Part shown: piece after piece, positions 1 to 11,738 of the stretch
Layout: each line of letters begins with the position of its first letter
Numbering within the stretch: the first letter of the stretch is position 1
Source of the DNA: Orobanche coerulescens
Taxonomy: Eukaryota; Streptophyta; Magnoliopsida; Lamiales; Orobanchaceae
Direction of reading: 5' to 3'
Assembly (NCBI GenBank): GCA_033398695.1
Contig: CM065814.1
Span: forward strand, 80,742,358-80,806,357
Length of the DNA stretch: 64,000 nucleotides
Translations under genes and position numbers: made by a program
The notes under the pieces: model-generated
The model's database searches: none
What the model was told of the DNA's origin: nothing
Seen by the model: the letters and a program-made list of their open reading frames with translations, nothing else

Positions 1-30
1 TCTTGATTCATTTCTATCTGCTCTATAAAG
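1..30. other. Flank left of the E1 retrotransposon
   Basis: Thirty bases precede the first LTR. The last five (taaag, 26-30) would be one copy of E1's target site duplication. The matching copy lies beyond the right end of the window, so this cannot be confirmed. Confidence 0.5.
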
Positions 31-564
31 TGTAATACCCGTGATTTCGATTTCCGGTAATTTCTTTTTTTTTGGCGGAAGTCCGTTTTGACGACTCGCT
101 CATGACCGTTTCGTCATTCTGAGAATGATTAATTCTGCACTTTTTGTCATCCGAGTTCGTTTCGGTGTCGTTTTGTTGAGTTCCGTGCTTTTTAGCGGTT
201 TTTCCGCACTTGAGTTCGATTCTTGCGAAACTCGTCCGAAACTGTTATTTCGACTTTCTCGTAAGTTCATTTAATGTTAATATTCATGTTTCGAGCTTTG
301 GCCTGGTGTTTTGATCACGTATCGTGATTTTCGGGCGTTTTGGGCCATTTTCGTAATTTCCCAAAGTTTGGGGTAATTACTTTCCGTTGTCGAATTTCGA
401 GCCTTCGGGTGGTCGGAATCGTGTGTTCTCTTAGTGCTCGGATTCGTCTTTGCGAGTACTTCGTAACCGTATCTTCGATTCGTTCTCAGGTTCGGGTTTC
501 GGGGTCGTTCGGGCCGTCGGAGTTGGTCCCGGCCGAGTCATGGCCGGGCATGCTCGGGCCGAGC

Positions 565-745
565 CCGCCGAGTAACGTGCGGTAGTGATCGGCCGTTACG
601 TGCGTAAGGCCGATTCGTCGTAAGGCCTGGCCGGTAACGTGCGTTACGCTTCCGGCATTTCAGGCGGTGAGTTCGCCATGGCGATTCGTCACGTAAGCCA
701 TGGCGATTCGTCGTAACGTGGCCGTGATCGGCTTTATGTAAGGCT
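565..745 (+). promoter_or_regulatory. U3 palindrome cluster and TATA-like site, E1 5' LTR
   Basis: Variants of taacgtgcgtta and ttacgtcgtaa recur here in a CG-rich stretch. They are followed by tttatgtaagg (733-743), which corresponds to the better TATA-like tatttaagg at 6221 in the E1 3' LTR. The position between U3 and a conserved ttctcattctttttcttcc tract suggests the core promoter. The function is inferred. Confidence 0.55.
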
Positions 746-1747
746 GGCGGCGTTTTCTTGACCATTTCTCATTCTTTTTCTTCCGTCTGTGCAGGTGTGG
801 GTGTGTGAATCATCTAGAGATGTTGTTGGACAATGAATCCATGAAGTGTTGAGGTTCATATCATCAATCATCCGTCTATAACATCCTCCGATCTACTGAA
901 TCGAATCGATTTCTTAGAAATCTAGTTTTGGGGAATTTGGGTATTTTGGTTGTTTTCGTCCGATTAATCCGATTTAACTTAGGATTATGATGGATTGATG
1001 AATATTTAGATGTATTATATCATTTCCTTTATTATTCCATGGTTGGATCGTATCGATTCGTTGTTTGGGTCGAGTTCTTGACCGACGCCTTGAAGGTGTC
1101 CGGTAAAATGTCTTAGAGGGGTTTTCGGGCGTTCTACGATTATCCTTCCTCGTATGATCGATGATTTATGGATTATATGTTGTTAGGGTCGAGTTTCTTG
1201 CGAAGAAACCAAGTTGAACCCTTCTGTTCGTTGTCGTTTTCCTTTTTGAAAACATCGGGCGTTTCGAAGCTTTCCGGTTGAGCCGTCTTCGTCGGGATAC
1301 TTGCGTGCCGATTTTGAGGCAAGTACCTTGTCCATACTATTCTTGTTTTATGGATATGATAATTGGTGATCGTCTTTATATGTTTGTTGATTGTTTGAAA
1401 CGAGTTTTCAAAAGATTCGATTAGCCTTGTTAAAGGCTCTCTTTCAAAACGCATGTGTTTTGTAATTGTGTGGGTTGTAAGTGACTACGTGGATCTTTTG
1501 GATATGTTTGGAGTTTATGTGGTGTTTGATAATGCGTGTGTACATATATGGCTTCATTTCAATGTATTGCGGTTTTGACATGATGTGATGTTAGTTGTTA
1601 CTCCTTTGAAAGGAGGTTGCGATGTTTAATGTTGTTTGGCCTCATAATCGATTATTGTTGTGTGCTTGTTATACGTGATGTGCCTCCGGGTAGGATTGTT
1701 GAATCTCCGGGATCCATACTTTCTAGTATGGGTCGGGTGAGACCGTA

Positions 1748-2074
1748 GGGTTATCCAATCGCGTATGTCTTGCGGGGACTCCGAGGTTCGTGGCTTGTTA
1801 GCCCGATGCCGAGATAACTTGTGGGGTTATCATCGGGTACGTCTTGCGGGGACTCCGAGGTTCGTGGCTTGTTAGCACGATGCCGGGATAACTTATGGTT
1901 GTGATTTGGTTGTGATGTATGTGTCATGGGTTATCCAATCGGGTATGTCTTGCGGGGACTCCGAGGTTCGTGGCTTGTTAGCCCGATGCCGGGATAACTA
2001 GTGGGGTTATCATCGGGTACGTCTTGCGGGGACTCCGAGGTTCGTGGATTGTTAGCCCGATGTCGGTATAACTT
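1748..2074 (+). repeat. Tandem repeat inside the E1 LTR, four units
   Basis: A unit of about 75 bp, containing gtcttgcggggactccgagg and a gataact end, occurs from 1748, 1824, 1928 and 2004. The start-to-start steps are 76, 104 and 76 bp, so the higher-order period is 180 bp. Copies recur in the E1 3' LTR fragment near 37684-37902. The E2 LTR has a different tandem unit in the equivalent position. Confidence 0.85.
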
Positions 2075-2952
2075 ATGGTTGTGATATATGTTGTGATTTG
2101 TTTCGCTAGCCAACTCGGGAGGGTCCTTCGAGGCCTCGGGTGGGATGTCTGTGGTAGCGTCCCGGTCCTAGGCGATGCGCTTGCGTGATTACGTTTCGTT
2201 GATTTTATGTCCGTTGAGGACACGTGATGTTGGGCTCTGGCCCTGTGAATTGTTGTCGGTTTTCTATTTGCGAAAATAAAACCTTTGGGCTGTGACCCTG
2301 TTGATTTTGGAAAGAGAAGGATTTGATAATCCTAATTTGTTTTCTATTAAAACTCCCGAGGGTATTTTAAACCATTTTGCAAACCATTCTCATTATTTAT
2401 GATCTTTCGGATTTGGAAAGTTTTACTCAAATTCTTGCCTCCGGAAGTATTCGTTTCGTGGTATTTTAATCTTTAAGGATTCCTGGTTATTGTTATTCGT
2501 GGAATGTGAATTGTATGGCTCGTATTTTTGCACTTGTACTTGCACTAGCAAAACAGTGGATTTTTGCTAACCCCCGAGTATTCGGGGGGTGGATGTCTAT
2601 TTTTGCATTCAGGTTTTGGAGCATAGCACAGGGTCGGCATGAAGGATGATGAAAGATGAACGATACTAATCACACGAGGATCCGTTGATGTCGGATTGGT
2701 CTAGTTGTATCTTCTTTTCCGCTGCAGTATCTTTTCCCCATTGTACGGGAGTTTATTGTATTTTGACCCCTGCGTAGGTATGTGTTTGGAATTGAGTTGT
2801 AAGTATTTATTGAAAGACCAAGTCGGTCTACTGAGTCATTTTAGCCTTAAAGGCGATGTTTAGATGCTTGATTTAGTTATCAGCCTGGTAGATCCTCGAG
2901 GAGAGGGTCTACGGCGTGTAATATCCCTGAGTGGACTGGGGGTGTTACAGAA

Positions 2953-2964
2953 TGGTATCAGAGC
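2953..2964 (+). other. Primer binding site of E1
   Basis: The sequence tggtatcagagc begins three bases after the LTR end. It matches the standard plant LTR-retrotransposon primer site complementary to the 3' end of initiator methionine tRNA. It fixes the + orientation of E1. Confidence 0.9.
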
Positions 2965-4439
2965 TTAGGTTGTGGAAACCTAGGTTGTCGGGTCAGTGGT
3001 GTCTATTGAGTTTTTGTCTCGTCGGATTTTGTCTGACTAAGTCGTGTCGCGACGCGTCGTCTGAGTTTGTTGGTCGTGATTAGTATCGTGGGCGATCATC
3101 AGCTTCGTGCGACCTGTGGATGTAAGTCTCCCTTATTTGTGTTGAGCCTCGTGTGACACGAGCTATTTTTTATGATTATTTGTTAAGTGACGGAATCCTC
3201 TTATGGATTTTGATTTCGTGATATGTGATTGTTTGACTCCCATTTTTCGTTCATATGAGGAGTAGTGTTGCTGTCTTGTGCTTGTTTGACTTTTTTTATT
3301 TTATCCTCTGTTTGATTTCTTTTGTAATGGATTTCGTTATTTTACCGATCGAGTTTTATTTGAAAACCGATTCCTTAACCGAGTTTTTGGCATTACGGCC
3401 TTGATCGTTTTGCGAAATTCTTATGACGGTATATATTATTTTCTAAATGGCTTCGTGAGTTTTGAAATATTACCGTCATCAACTTTTGACGTTTTTGTAA
3501 ATGGTTTTTAGCACTGGTGGCTTCGGCGTGGGGCCCACGGCGTTATAATGTTCCGCGTAATTACCTGAAATTTTTGGGCATTCTAGCCCATTGAATTATC
3601 CTTGAAAAACTTGAGTATCTTAGAAAATAAATTTCGAGACGTACTTTTAAAATGAATTATTTTCTCGTGGTACGTCCAATGTGCCACAATATATTTCAAA
3701 ATTCTTCTAACTCGAGGACCAAAATGTTTTGAGATATTTTCAATGTTTTATAAACACTTTTACTTAGACCCGAGGGTCGAATATTCTGAAAGTCTTTCAC
3801 TAAGAGAAGGTGTGTATGATGTTGGTATTGTTGTTAGGGTGTTAGCCCTCCGAATTGTGATTGAATTGGTGGTGTGAACGTTGAGTCGTTCGCCACGCAT
3901 ATGTTTTGTTAGCCCATTGTGGGAGGTGTGATGACGATCTTTATTGTTGCCATTTCGTGGTGGCTTGCGTGTTATCGCACCTGTGTGAGCTGTTAAAGCT
4001 TGGATTTTTATGCGTTTATGCACATTGGTGATCGTTTCATGATGTTTATGGTTGTGTGCTGGCTATCGTTTGGGCCGTTGTAATCGTCGAACGATGTCGT
4101 TGTTGTTGTGATTTTTGTATGCGTTGATATGTTATGCTGAGTTGGCATCTCCGGTATGTTGTTTTGCGGTGTTAGTTCCATTGTATCTAGCATCTGTATT
4201 TTCGTATGCCGAGTGAAGCGTTTCAACCGTGATGTGCCGGGCATGCACGTGTAACTGTCCTTCTCGTCGGTAACACATTTTAAGTGTGGACTCGAGGACA
4301 CCGAATTCGCTTTTGCGAATTGCTACCGAGACTTTCGAAGTTCGCGCTTCAGCACAGTCATCGGAATCGGCTTTGAGAGGCCTTTGAAGGATGTTTCTGT
4401 CAGTTGCTTGTTGTGTCGTCACCTTGATTTCGCTGTTGT

Positions 4440-4965
4440 GAGTTGCGGGGGCGACCTTCTTTTATAAGAGGTCGAATGTAGTACCCGTGTTGTTTTTAGA
4501 CTCCTGCATTTTCTCTTTCTCGAGTCTATCGACTCGCTCGTGTTCGTTGATACTTTCTGAACTTTTTCTGTATTTTGGTTTCGTCGTTCGAACGAGCTGT
4601 GATCTTGTTTTGGGTCAATCTGGTTATCGCTGTGACTTTTTCGAGTTCGGTTCGATTCTTGTGAACCTTGTTCGGAAGTGACATCATCTGGTTTTACTAG
4701 TTCTCTTATTCGAAGTGGATTAGATTTTGAACTTCTATGTTTTCGACTCTGTCGACTCGTTTATGTTCGTTAACATTTTCTGAGCTTGCCCTATCCCTTG
4801 CTTTCATTGATCGAACGAGTGTGGTGTTTCGAAATTACTCGTTTGTCGTTGTGACTTTTCAATTGCTATTCCCTTTCCTATGGATCTTATGTGAATCACA
4901 TCTTGTTGCTTTTACCGGATCATATATTGTCTCAAGCCGAGATGTGAACCTGGGAGTTGTTGTTT
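4440..4965 (+). repeat. Vestigial LTR-start-like segment, duplicated, in the E1 interior
   Basis: At 4460-4500 a purine-rich tract runs into gaatgtagtacccgtg, which resembles the true tract-to-LTR junction at 5500-5530. The downstream sequence, with tcgactcgctcgtgttcg, recurs about 240 bp later as tcgactcgtttatgttcg. The segment looks like a decayed LTR start present in two imperfect copies. This is inference from similarity alone. Confidence 0.5.
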
Positions 4966-5477
4966 GAATTTTATTGTTCTTCGTGATTCGAACATGATTG
5001 TTCGATTTTTGTTGTCTCGACCGTTGTGGTTCGATCGTTTGATTGTTCGGTTTTTGTTGATCTCGTTTCGTGATTGTTGAGCATTCAAACTCCTTCCAAA
5101 TTTCCTTATATTCGGGAAATTTGTCTCGTTTTCGATCTTCCAACCCTTGAGCGGTGGAATTCCGTATTTCTTCAGCGATTGGCTCGCGTTTTGATTGATG
5201 TACCGTTGGGGTGGTCAATCATATTGATTTTCGTTCGTTGTGTTTTGTGATTGTTCGGATAATCGACTTGGTTGTATTACCTGTTTGATGACGCTTGTCA
5301 CTTGTTGGTTTTATTATTTCTCTATCGGTGGCGTTGTGTTGGTCGTCGTGGAGCGTGTTTTCACGCCGTATGTTCCTTTGCATTTCTTGCAGCGTTTCGC
5401 CGTCGGGCGCGAGTTTTCGGTTTTTGGGTATCTCGTCGAGTTTTCCTGACAGTGGATATTGCTTCTCCCTACTTATT

Positions 5478-5516
5478 TTAAGTTTCGGGACGAAACTTCT
5501 TTTAAGGAGGGTAGAA
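5478..5516 (+). other. Hairpin and polypurine tract of E1
   Basis: The sequence aagtttcgggacgaaactt forms an inverted repeat with 8-bp arms. It is followed by the purine-rich ttttaaggagggtagaa, directly before the 3' LTR start at 5517. The polypurine tract primes plus-strand DNA synthesis. The same hairpin sits beside the tract in E2, both E3 copies and E5. Confidence 0.8.
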
Positions 5517-6869
5517 TGTAATACCCGTGATTTCGATTTCCGGTAATTTCTTTTTTTCGGCGGAAGTCCGTTTTGACGACTCGCTCATGACCGTTTCGTC
5601 ATTCTAAGAATGATTAATTCTGCACTTTTTGTCATCCGAGTTCGTTTCGGTGTCGTTTTGTTGAGTTCCGTGCTTTTTAGCGGTTTTTCCGCACTTGAGT
5701 TCGATTCTTGCGAAACTCGTCCGAAACGGTTATTTCGACTTTCTCGTAAGTTCATTTAATGTTAATATTCATGTTGCGAGCTTTGGCTTGGTGTTTCGAT
5801 CACGTATCGTGATTTTCGGGCGTTTTGGGCCATTTTCGTAATTTCCCAAAGTTTGGGGTAATTACTTTCCGTTGTCGAATTTCGAGCCTTCGGGTGGTCG
5901 GAATCGTGTGTTCTCTTAGTGCTCGGATTCGTCTTTGCGAGTACTTCGTAACTGTATCTTCGATTCGTACTCAGGTTCGGGTTTCGGGGTCGTTCGGGCC
6001 GTCGGAGTTGGTCCCGGCCGAGTCATGGCCGGGCATGCTCGGGCCAGGCCAGCCCTGGCCGAGTAACGTGCGGTAGTGATCGGCGATTCGCACGTAAGGC
6101 CGATTACGTCGTAAGGCCCGGCCGTAACGTCGTTACGCCCGGCATTTCCAGTGGTGAGTTCGGCCATGGCCGTTACGTCGTAAGCCATGGCGATTCGTGA
6201 CGTAACGGCCGCAATCGCCCTATTTAAGGCACAGCAACGTTTTTCTTCAGCCATTTCTCATTCTTTTTCTTCCCGTACGCGGCTGTGGGTGTGTGAATCA
6301 TCTAGAGATGTTGTTGGACAATGAATCCATGAAGTGTTGAGGTTCATATCATCAATCATCCGTCCTATAACATCCTCCGATCTACCGAATCAGGTCAGAT
6401 TTCCTAGAAATCTAGTTTTGTGGAATTTGGGTATTTTGGTTGTTTTCGTCCGATTAATCCGATTTAACTTAGGATTATGATGGATTGATGAATATTTAGA
6501 TGTATTATATCATTTCCTTTATTATTCCATGGTTGGATCGTATCGATTCGTTGTTTGGGTCGAGTTCTTGACCGACGCCTTGAAGGTGTCCGGTAAAATG
6601 TCTTAGAGGGGTTTTCGGGCGTTCTACGATTATCCTTCCTCGTATGATCGATGATTTATGGATTATATGTTGTTAGGGTCGAGTTTCTTGCGAAGAAACC
6701 AAGTTGAACCCTTCCGTTCGTTGTCGTTTTCCTTTTTGAAAACATCGGCCGTTTCGAAGCTTTCCGGTTGAGCCGTCTTCGTCGGGATACTTGCGTGCCG
6801 ATTTTGAGGCAAGTACCTTGTCCATACTATTCTTGTTTTATGGATATGATAATTGGTGATCGTCTTTAT
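5517..6869 (+). repeat. 3' LTR of E1, first fragment
   Basis: It is co-linear with 31-1376 of the 5' LTR and nearly identical over most of its length. It is cut at 6869 by E2. The five bases tttat (6865-6869) are repeated at 37312-37316 on the far side of E2, where the LTR resumes. The largest difference from the 5' LTR is in the palindrome cluster (6061-6230). Confidence 0.92.
6061..6230 (+). promoter_or_regulatory. U3 palindrome cluster and TATA box, E1 3' LTR
   Basis: Palindromic or near-palindromic sites (taacgtgcggta, ttacgtcgtaa, taacgtcgtta) start near 6064, 6087, 6104, 6124, 6173 and 6195. The TATA-like tatttaag lies at 6221-6228. Most spacings are 17-23 bp. The promoter role is inferred from position. 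Confidence 0.6.
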
Positions 6870-7613
6870 TGTAACACCCCCAAAACCGTACGGGAATATT
6901 ACACGCCGTAAACCCTTTCCGCAAGGATCTACCAGGCTAAACGTTCATAAACAACCAAATGCTTGCCCGACCAGGGTCAAACAATATAATAATACAGACC
7001 GTTAAGGTCACTTACACATAAACACACAGACCGATGAGGTCACACAACTCTATCAACAGGACTGACTAACAACATTACCCACACAGGGGTCGAAATACAA
7101 TACAGCGGAAGACTGAATCAACTCTAACAATACAACTAAACTCTACCAACTCTCAACTCTGGATTAGTATCGCAGCTCGTCATCCCCTTGTGCTAATCCT
7201 GTGACTGCTCCCCTGAACCTGCATGTACCTGGACGCAGAACAGACATCCACCCCCCGAATACTCGGGGGTTAGTAAAACTCCACTGTTTTACTAGTGCAA
7301 GTATCAAACCATACGAAATGTAACAATCAATTAGCAACTACAAATTTAATACGTAAATCAATTATCAAAATGTTCCCGAGAAGTTTTAGAATTTCGAACT
7401 CAAGTAAGAGATATTTGAAAAGGAACACATCATCTCGGGTATTTTTAAAGCAGAAATTCTTTTGGACCTCGAGTCCCAATTTACAAAACCTTTTCGTAAA
7501 CATTAGGGCCTTAGCCCGATTCTCGTTTTAAAGCATACTAAATAATATGTCATTATGAGTCCGAGATCCATATTTAAAATGTTACCCGAACAATCACTAC
7601 TACACGATCATTG

Positions 7614-7866
7614 TTCGTACACATCATGTACCGAACTCCGGAGGTCTCGACGGACCTTACCCGGACCACACACAGTGTCCGTACACATCATGTACCGAAC
7701 TCCGGAGGCCTCAATAGACCCTACCCGGCCACAACATCGTTCGTACACATCATGTACCGAACTCCAGAGGCCTCGTCAAACCCTACCTGGATCACACACT
7801 TTGTTCGTACACATCATGTACCGAACTCCAGAGGCCTCGTCAGACCCTACCTGGAACACACACCCA
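7614..7866 (-). repeat. Tandem repeat in E2 left LTR, four units of about 63 bp
   Basis: Units beginning tcgtacacatcatgtaccga start near 7614, 7678, 7740 and 7804. Each carries gaactccggaggcctcg or a close variant. The right-hand LTR of the same element has only three units (31185, 31249, 31311). The long open frames across this array are by-products of the repeat. Confidence 0.9.
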
Positions 7867-8033
7867 TTGACACGACACAATTCATAATCATTAAATGTCA
7901 AGCCATTCCACATTACACCGAAATGTACAATCAAGTATGTAAACCAAAACAACACAAACATCATGATCACCACAACGGCTCTTCACCAACATAACACACA
8001 TTCGGTACACAATACATTGAACAAACACGTGTA

Positions 8034-9515
8034 AGATTTTGAACATAACACACTTGGCGTTTGCGGACGATCTTATGCTGCTTTCCCGTGGTGACCCAGA
8101 TTCAATCCGTATTCTCATGGACTGTCTGAATGCTTTTAGTGGGACTTCTGGGCTAGAGATGAATGTTCTCAAGTCCAACATTTATATGGCAGGAGTCAAG
8201 GATATTGTCGCGGAGGACATACTTGATCTTTCACAGCTTACGCGCGGCACTATGCCTTTTCGCTACCTCGGGATTCCCCTTGCGGCCAGGAGGCTTTTAA
8301 TTGCTAATTATGAGGAGTTGATTGACAAAATCCGAGACTATGTCAATGGTTGGTGTGCCTCGACACTTTCTTATGCGGGGCGTACTGAGCTTGTTAGATC
8401 AGTTTTACAAGGGGTCGAGTGCTTTTGGCTTTCCATCTTTCCCCTCCCGGCGGCTGTGCGGCTTAAAATCACTCAAATTTGCCGGAAGTTTTTGTAGGGT
8501 TCGGCCAGCCCTAGCATTGCTTGGTCTACCATTTGCTTTCCCAAATCAGAAGGGGGATTGGGTATTCGGGACTTGGGAGCTTGGAATAAAGCCTTGCTCG
8601 CTAAGCTTCTTTGGAACATTCACGCCAAGAAGGACACATTGTGGTGTCGATGGGTGAATCACTATTATTTGAGGGGGGGGCTCCTTTTGGGACTGGGCAA
8701 CCCATAAGGATGATTCCCATCTGATCAAATATATTTTGTCCATCCGGGATGAAATGATTGTCAAGTGTGGTTCTAGGCAGAACGTAGAGAACCAACTTAG
8801 GACTTGGAGGGCGAATAGCAAGGGCAGTCACCATCCATATAATTTCTTTCGGATCGTTGCTACACCGAGGCCTTGGGCGAGCGTAGTTTGGACTAGCGGG
8901 GTCACGCCCAAGCATGCATTTACATTATGGCTTGCTGCCCATGGGCGCCTTCGGACCAAGGACAGAATTAGGCATCTTGGCCTGGACGAATCTTGTAGCT
9001 TTTGTGCTTCTCAGCCTGAATCCGGAGCACATCTATTTTTTGATTGCCCATTCGGTGCCCATATCTGGGGCGCCATCAAAGAGTGGATAGGAATCACCCG
9101 TTCGATGACTACCTTGAGGAGTGCACTAAAATGGATCAAAAAGGAGGCCAAAGGGAACTCCTGGCAAGCTAAGGGGCAGAAGATTGTTTTCGCTTCAACC
9201 GTGTATCACATTTGGAACGCTCGCAACCGTCTGATTTTCGAACGCGAAGTATTGCATATTGACTTCGTCATTCGCCGTATTAAAATGCACGCATTTATGA
9301 CTTTGTTTGCTTTATTTCCGAACTATAAAGATAGTTTCCGAGCGAGAGTGAGGAGCCGACGTTGTGGCTGCCCCTCTCATTTGGTTTGTTTTGATTATCC
9401 CACTTGAGGAGCCAACTTGTGGCCTTCCTTTTGGACTGTTTCTCTCCCGGGTATGCCCGGTGTATGTGTATCTCTTTGATCAATTAATTCATTTTTAACC
9501 GATCAAAAAAAAAAA
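8034..9515 (+). mobile_element. 5'-truncated LINE (non-LTR retrotransposon)
   Basis: An insertion of about 1.48 kb begins just before the catalytic FADD motif of a reverse transcriptase and ends in a 12-base poly(A) (9505-9516, the last A shared with the duplication). The flanks are acacgtgta (8025-8033) and acatgtgta (9516-9524), a 9-bp target duplication with one mismatch. The uninterrupted site is visible in the right E2 LTR near 31535. Truncation at the 5' end, a poly(A) tail and a variable-length duplication are typical of LINE insertion by target-primed reverse transcription. Confidence 0.93.
8039..9407 (+). pseudogene. LINE ORF2 remnant: RT C-terminal part and zinc-binding region
   Basis: The frame opens with LAFADDLMLLSRGD, the catalytic aspartate pair of a LINE reverse transcriptase, and continues through the thumb to KFL. 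There an amber codon (8495-8497) sits where relatives usually have Trp-Gly. The same frame resumes (GSASPSIAW, GGLGIRDLGAWNKALLAKLLW) and then shifts at the eight-G run near 8672-8679. From 8736 the reading continues with the zinc-binding domain that follows plant LINE RTs: C-x2-C (CSFC), then HLFFDCPFGAHIW, and later HIWNARNRLIF. The endonuclease and the N-terminal half of the RT are absent. The remnant cannot be functional. Confidence 0.88.
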
Positions 9516-10297
9516 ACATGTGTACAACCATCTCATATGTACATCGTAATCTTGCACAAATGGCACAACGCCTAGCACGTATACCAATATATCACTATTA
9601 TCACAAAGCCTTCAAATTTCGGAAAAACACAACCAACTCAAACGGAACATATTTACGGAGGCAAGCAAAATCGTCATACATATCATACGTAATTACTATT
9701 CACAAGCTACAAGTCGTATAATAAGATACTTGCCTTAATAACCGCTACCAAACGCTCCGAAGAACACGGTTCGACCGGGAAGCTCGGACCCCGAAGAAGA
9801 CAATGAACGGAAGGGTTCCGACTCGAGTTCTTCACAAGAATTCGACCCTAACAACATAAATTCAATAAATCATCGATCATACGAGGGAGAATAATCGTAG
9901 AACGCCCGAAAACCCCTCTATGACATTTTACCGGACACCTTCAAGGCGTCGGTCAAGAACTCGACCAAAATAACGAATCGATACGATCCAACAATGGGTT
10001 AACAAGGGAAATGATACAATACATCCAAATAATCATCAATCCATCACAATCCTAAGTTAAATCGGATTAAACGGACGAAATCGAACAAAATACCCAAAAT
10101 CCCCAAAATTAGATTTCTAGAAAATCTGACCTGATTCGCTCGATCAAAGGATGTTATAGGATGGATGATTGATGATATGAACTCCAAAACTTCATGGATT
10201 TGTTGACCAACAACATCTATCCATGATAGGAACAACTCCAGCCGCGGAAGAGAAGTGAAAGAAGGAGAAAAATGGCGAGAAAAACGTCTGCTGGGCC

Positions 10298-10545
10298 TTA
10301 AATAGGCTGCACAGTGTGCCGCGGCCCAGGCCCAAAAATGGCTCCCAGTGGTCGGCAGTGTGCCGTGGCTCAGCCGGCGTGTGCCGCGGCACCCGGTACA
10401 GTCGGTTTGGCCGAAAAATGCCACAGAGTGTGCCGCCGCCCTGCGAGCATGTGCCGCGGCCCTACGGTACGGCCTGATCGGCCGAAAGCTGCCAATCACT
10501 ACCGGCCGTGACTTGGCCAGTACCGGCCTGGGCCCAGATTGCCCG
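10298..10545 (-). promoter_or_regulatory. TATA box and palindrome array, E2 left LTR
   Basis: On the minus strand a tatttaagg TATA-like box (10298-10304) lies directly downstream of a CG-rich array of gtgccgcggcac-type palindromes (10313-10470) and further CCGGCC-rich sequence. The right LTR shows the same array in a cleaner form at 36515-36690. The promoter role is inferred. Confidence 0.65.
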
Positions 10546-11055
10546 GCCATGTCGGCCGGGGCCAACTCCGACGGCCCGAACGACCCCGAAACCCGAACCT
10601 GAATACGAATCGATGATACGGTTACGACGTACTCGCAAGGACGAATCTAAGAGCTAAGAGAACACATAATTCCGACCACCCGAAGGCTCGGAATCCGACA
10701 ACGGAAGTAATTACCCAAAACTTTGGGAAATTACGAAAATGGCCCAAAACGTCCGAAAATCACGATACGCGATCGAAACACCAAACCAAAGCTTGCAACA
10801 AGAATAATAACATTAAATGAACTTACGAGAAACTCGAAACAACAGTTTCGGACGAGATTCGCAAGAATCGAACTCAAGTGCGGAAAAGCGTCTAAAAAGC
10901 TCGGAACTCAGCAAAATGATACCGAAACGAACTCGGATGACAAAAAGTGCAGAATTAATCATTCTCGAAATGACGAAACGGTCATGAGCGAGTCGTCAAA
11001 ACGGACTTACGCCGAAAAAAGAAAATTACCGGAAATCGAAATTACGGGTATTACA

Positions 11056-11095
11056 TTCTACCCTCCTTAAAAGAAGTTTCGTCCCGAAACTTAAA
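11056..11095 (-). other. Polypurine tract and hairpin of E2
   Basis: Read on the minus strand, an aagtttcg...cgaaactt hairpin precedes ttttaaggagggtagaa and the LTR start. The arrangement is identical to that of E1 at 5478-5516. Confidence 0.8.
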
Positions 11096-11738
11096 ACAAG
11101 TAGGGAGAAGCAATATCCACTGTCAGGAAGACTCGACGAGATACACAAAAACCGAAAACTCACGCCCAACAGCTAAACGCTGCAAGAAACGCCAAAAGAC
11201 ATACGGCGTGAAAACACGCTCCACGACGACCAACACAATGCCACCGACTAAGATTCAAAACAATAGCGAGCAATTAACGCCACATCACATGCACACATTT
11301 AATCAAATAAACGCACGCGACAACAAGCCGCACCCGACTAAAACGGCTATGCGAAAGAAACAAATAGAATAACACGATAGAAATCACTCCGATACTCATC
11401 AAAAAGAAAATGTCCGACGTCAAAACACAAATAATTTCAAGATAACAGAAAATGAGAATACCGGATATTACATTCTATCACACAAAAAATAAGTTTCGCC
11501 CCGAAACTTAAACTAAGGTTATCACAGTGATACGAAACAAAATATAACGACACATAATAAAATACCATGCTCATGACCTCGTGGTCCACTGACACGCCTC
11601 CGTAGGTTCAACAACTAAACGGGAACTTACACAAAACAAAATATCATTCAACAAGTTCCAAATGTAAAAGCGTCACAGAAACATCTCTACACGCGAAACA
11701 ATCCGTGTAGCGGGTACCAAAAACACCATCACTAGACA
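11096..11738 (-). other. Non-coding segment of E2 with a vestigial LTR junction
   Basis: No coding motif is seen between gag and the polypurine tract. At 11461-11515 there is a second copy of an LTR-end, tract and hairpin arrangement (ggatattaca, then an A-rich stretch, then aagtttcgccccgaaactt). It resembles the E3 LTR boundary more than E2's own. The region between this and 11055 corresponds to 5320-5480 of E1. Confidence 0.6.

Larger units (their letters stand above)
31..2949 (+). repeat. 5' LTR of element E1
   Basis: This long terminal repeat starts tgtaatacccgtg and ends gggggtgttaca. The start recurs at 5517 after a polypurine tract, and a primer binding site follows the end directly, which together define it as the 5' LTR. 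It is about 2.9 kb and holds no credible coding region. It contains a CpG-rich palindrome cluster (about 565-745), a weak TATA-like site near 733 and a tandem repeat (1748-2074). Its sequence from about 950 to 1200 is shared, inverted, with the LTRs of E2, so E1 and E2 are subfamilies of one lineage. Confidence 0.9.
2950..5516 (+). mobile_element. Non-coding internal region of E1
   Basis: About 2.57 kb lies between the primer site and the polypurine tract. No gag, protease, RT or integrase motif is readable on either strand, and no frame gives more than about 120 residues. The leader after the primer site resembles the leader of E2 (for example attagtatcgtgggcgat). E1 is therefore a non-autonomous, LARD-like relative of E2. 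From about 4440 onward there is LTR-start-like material, listed separately. The rest shows nothing recognisable. Confidence 0.8.
6870..11055 (-). repeat. 3' LTR of E2, split by a LINE
   Basis: This copy has the same termini as the right-hand E2 LTR that starts at 14205. Its length is 4186 bp, or about 2.7 kb without the LINE at 8034-9524. It carries a four-unit tandem repeat (7614-7866) and a palindrome-rich promoter region (10298-10545). It ends at the polypurine-tract boundary, gggtattaca then ttctaccctcc. Confidence 0.92.

Noticed and set aside
2953..2964. Possible tRNA gene fragment (tggtatcagagc)
   Set aside because: Only the 3'-complementary stretch expected of a primer site is present, always directly after an LTR, with no cloverleaf around it.
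7555..7994. Two overlapping open frames with repeated YTSCTEL and HHVPN words
   Set aside because: They are translations of the E2 LTR tandem repeat in two frames. The right LTR has the same with a different unit number, and no gene start or conserved domain is present.
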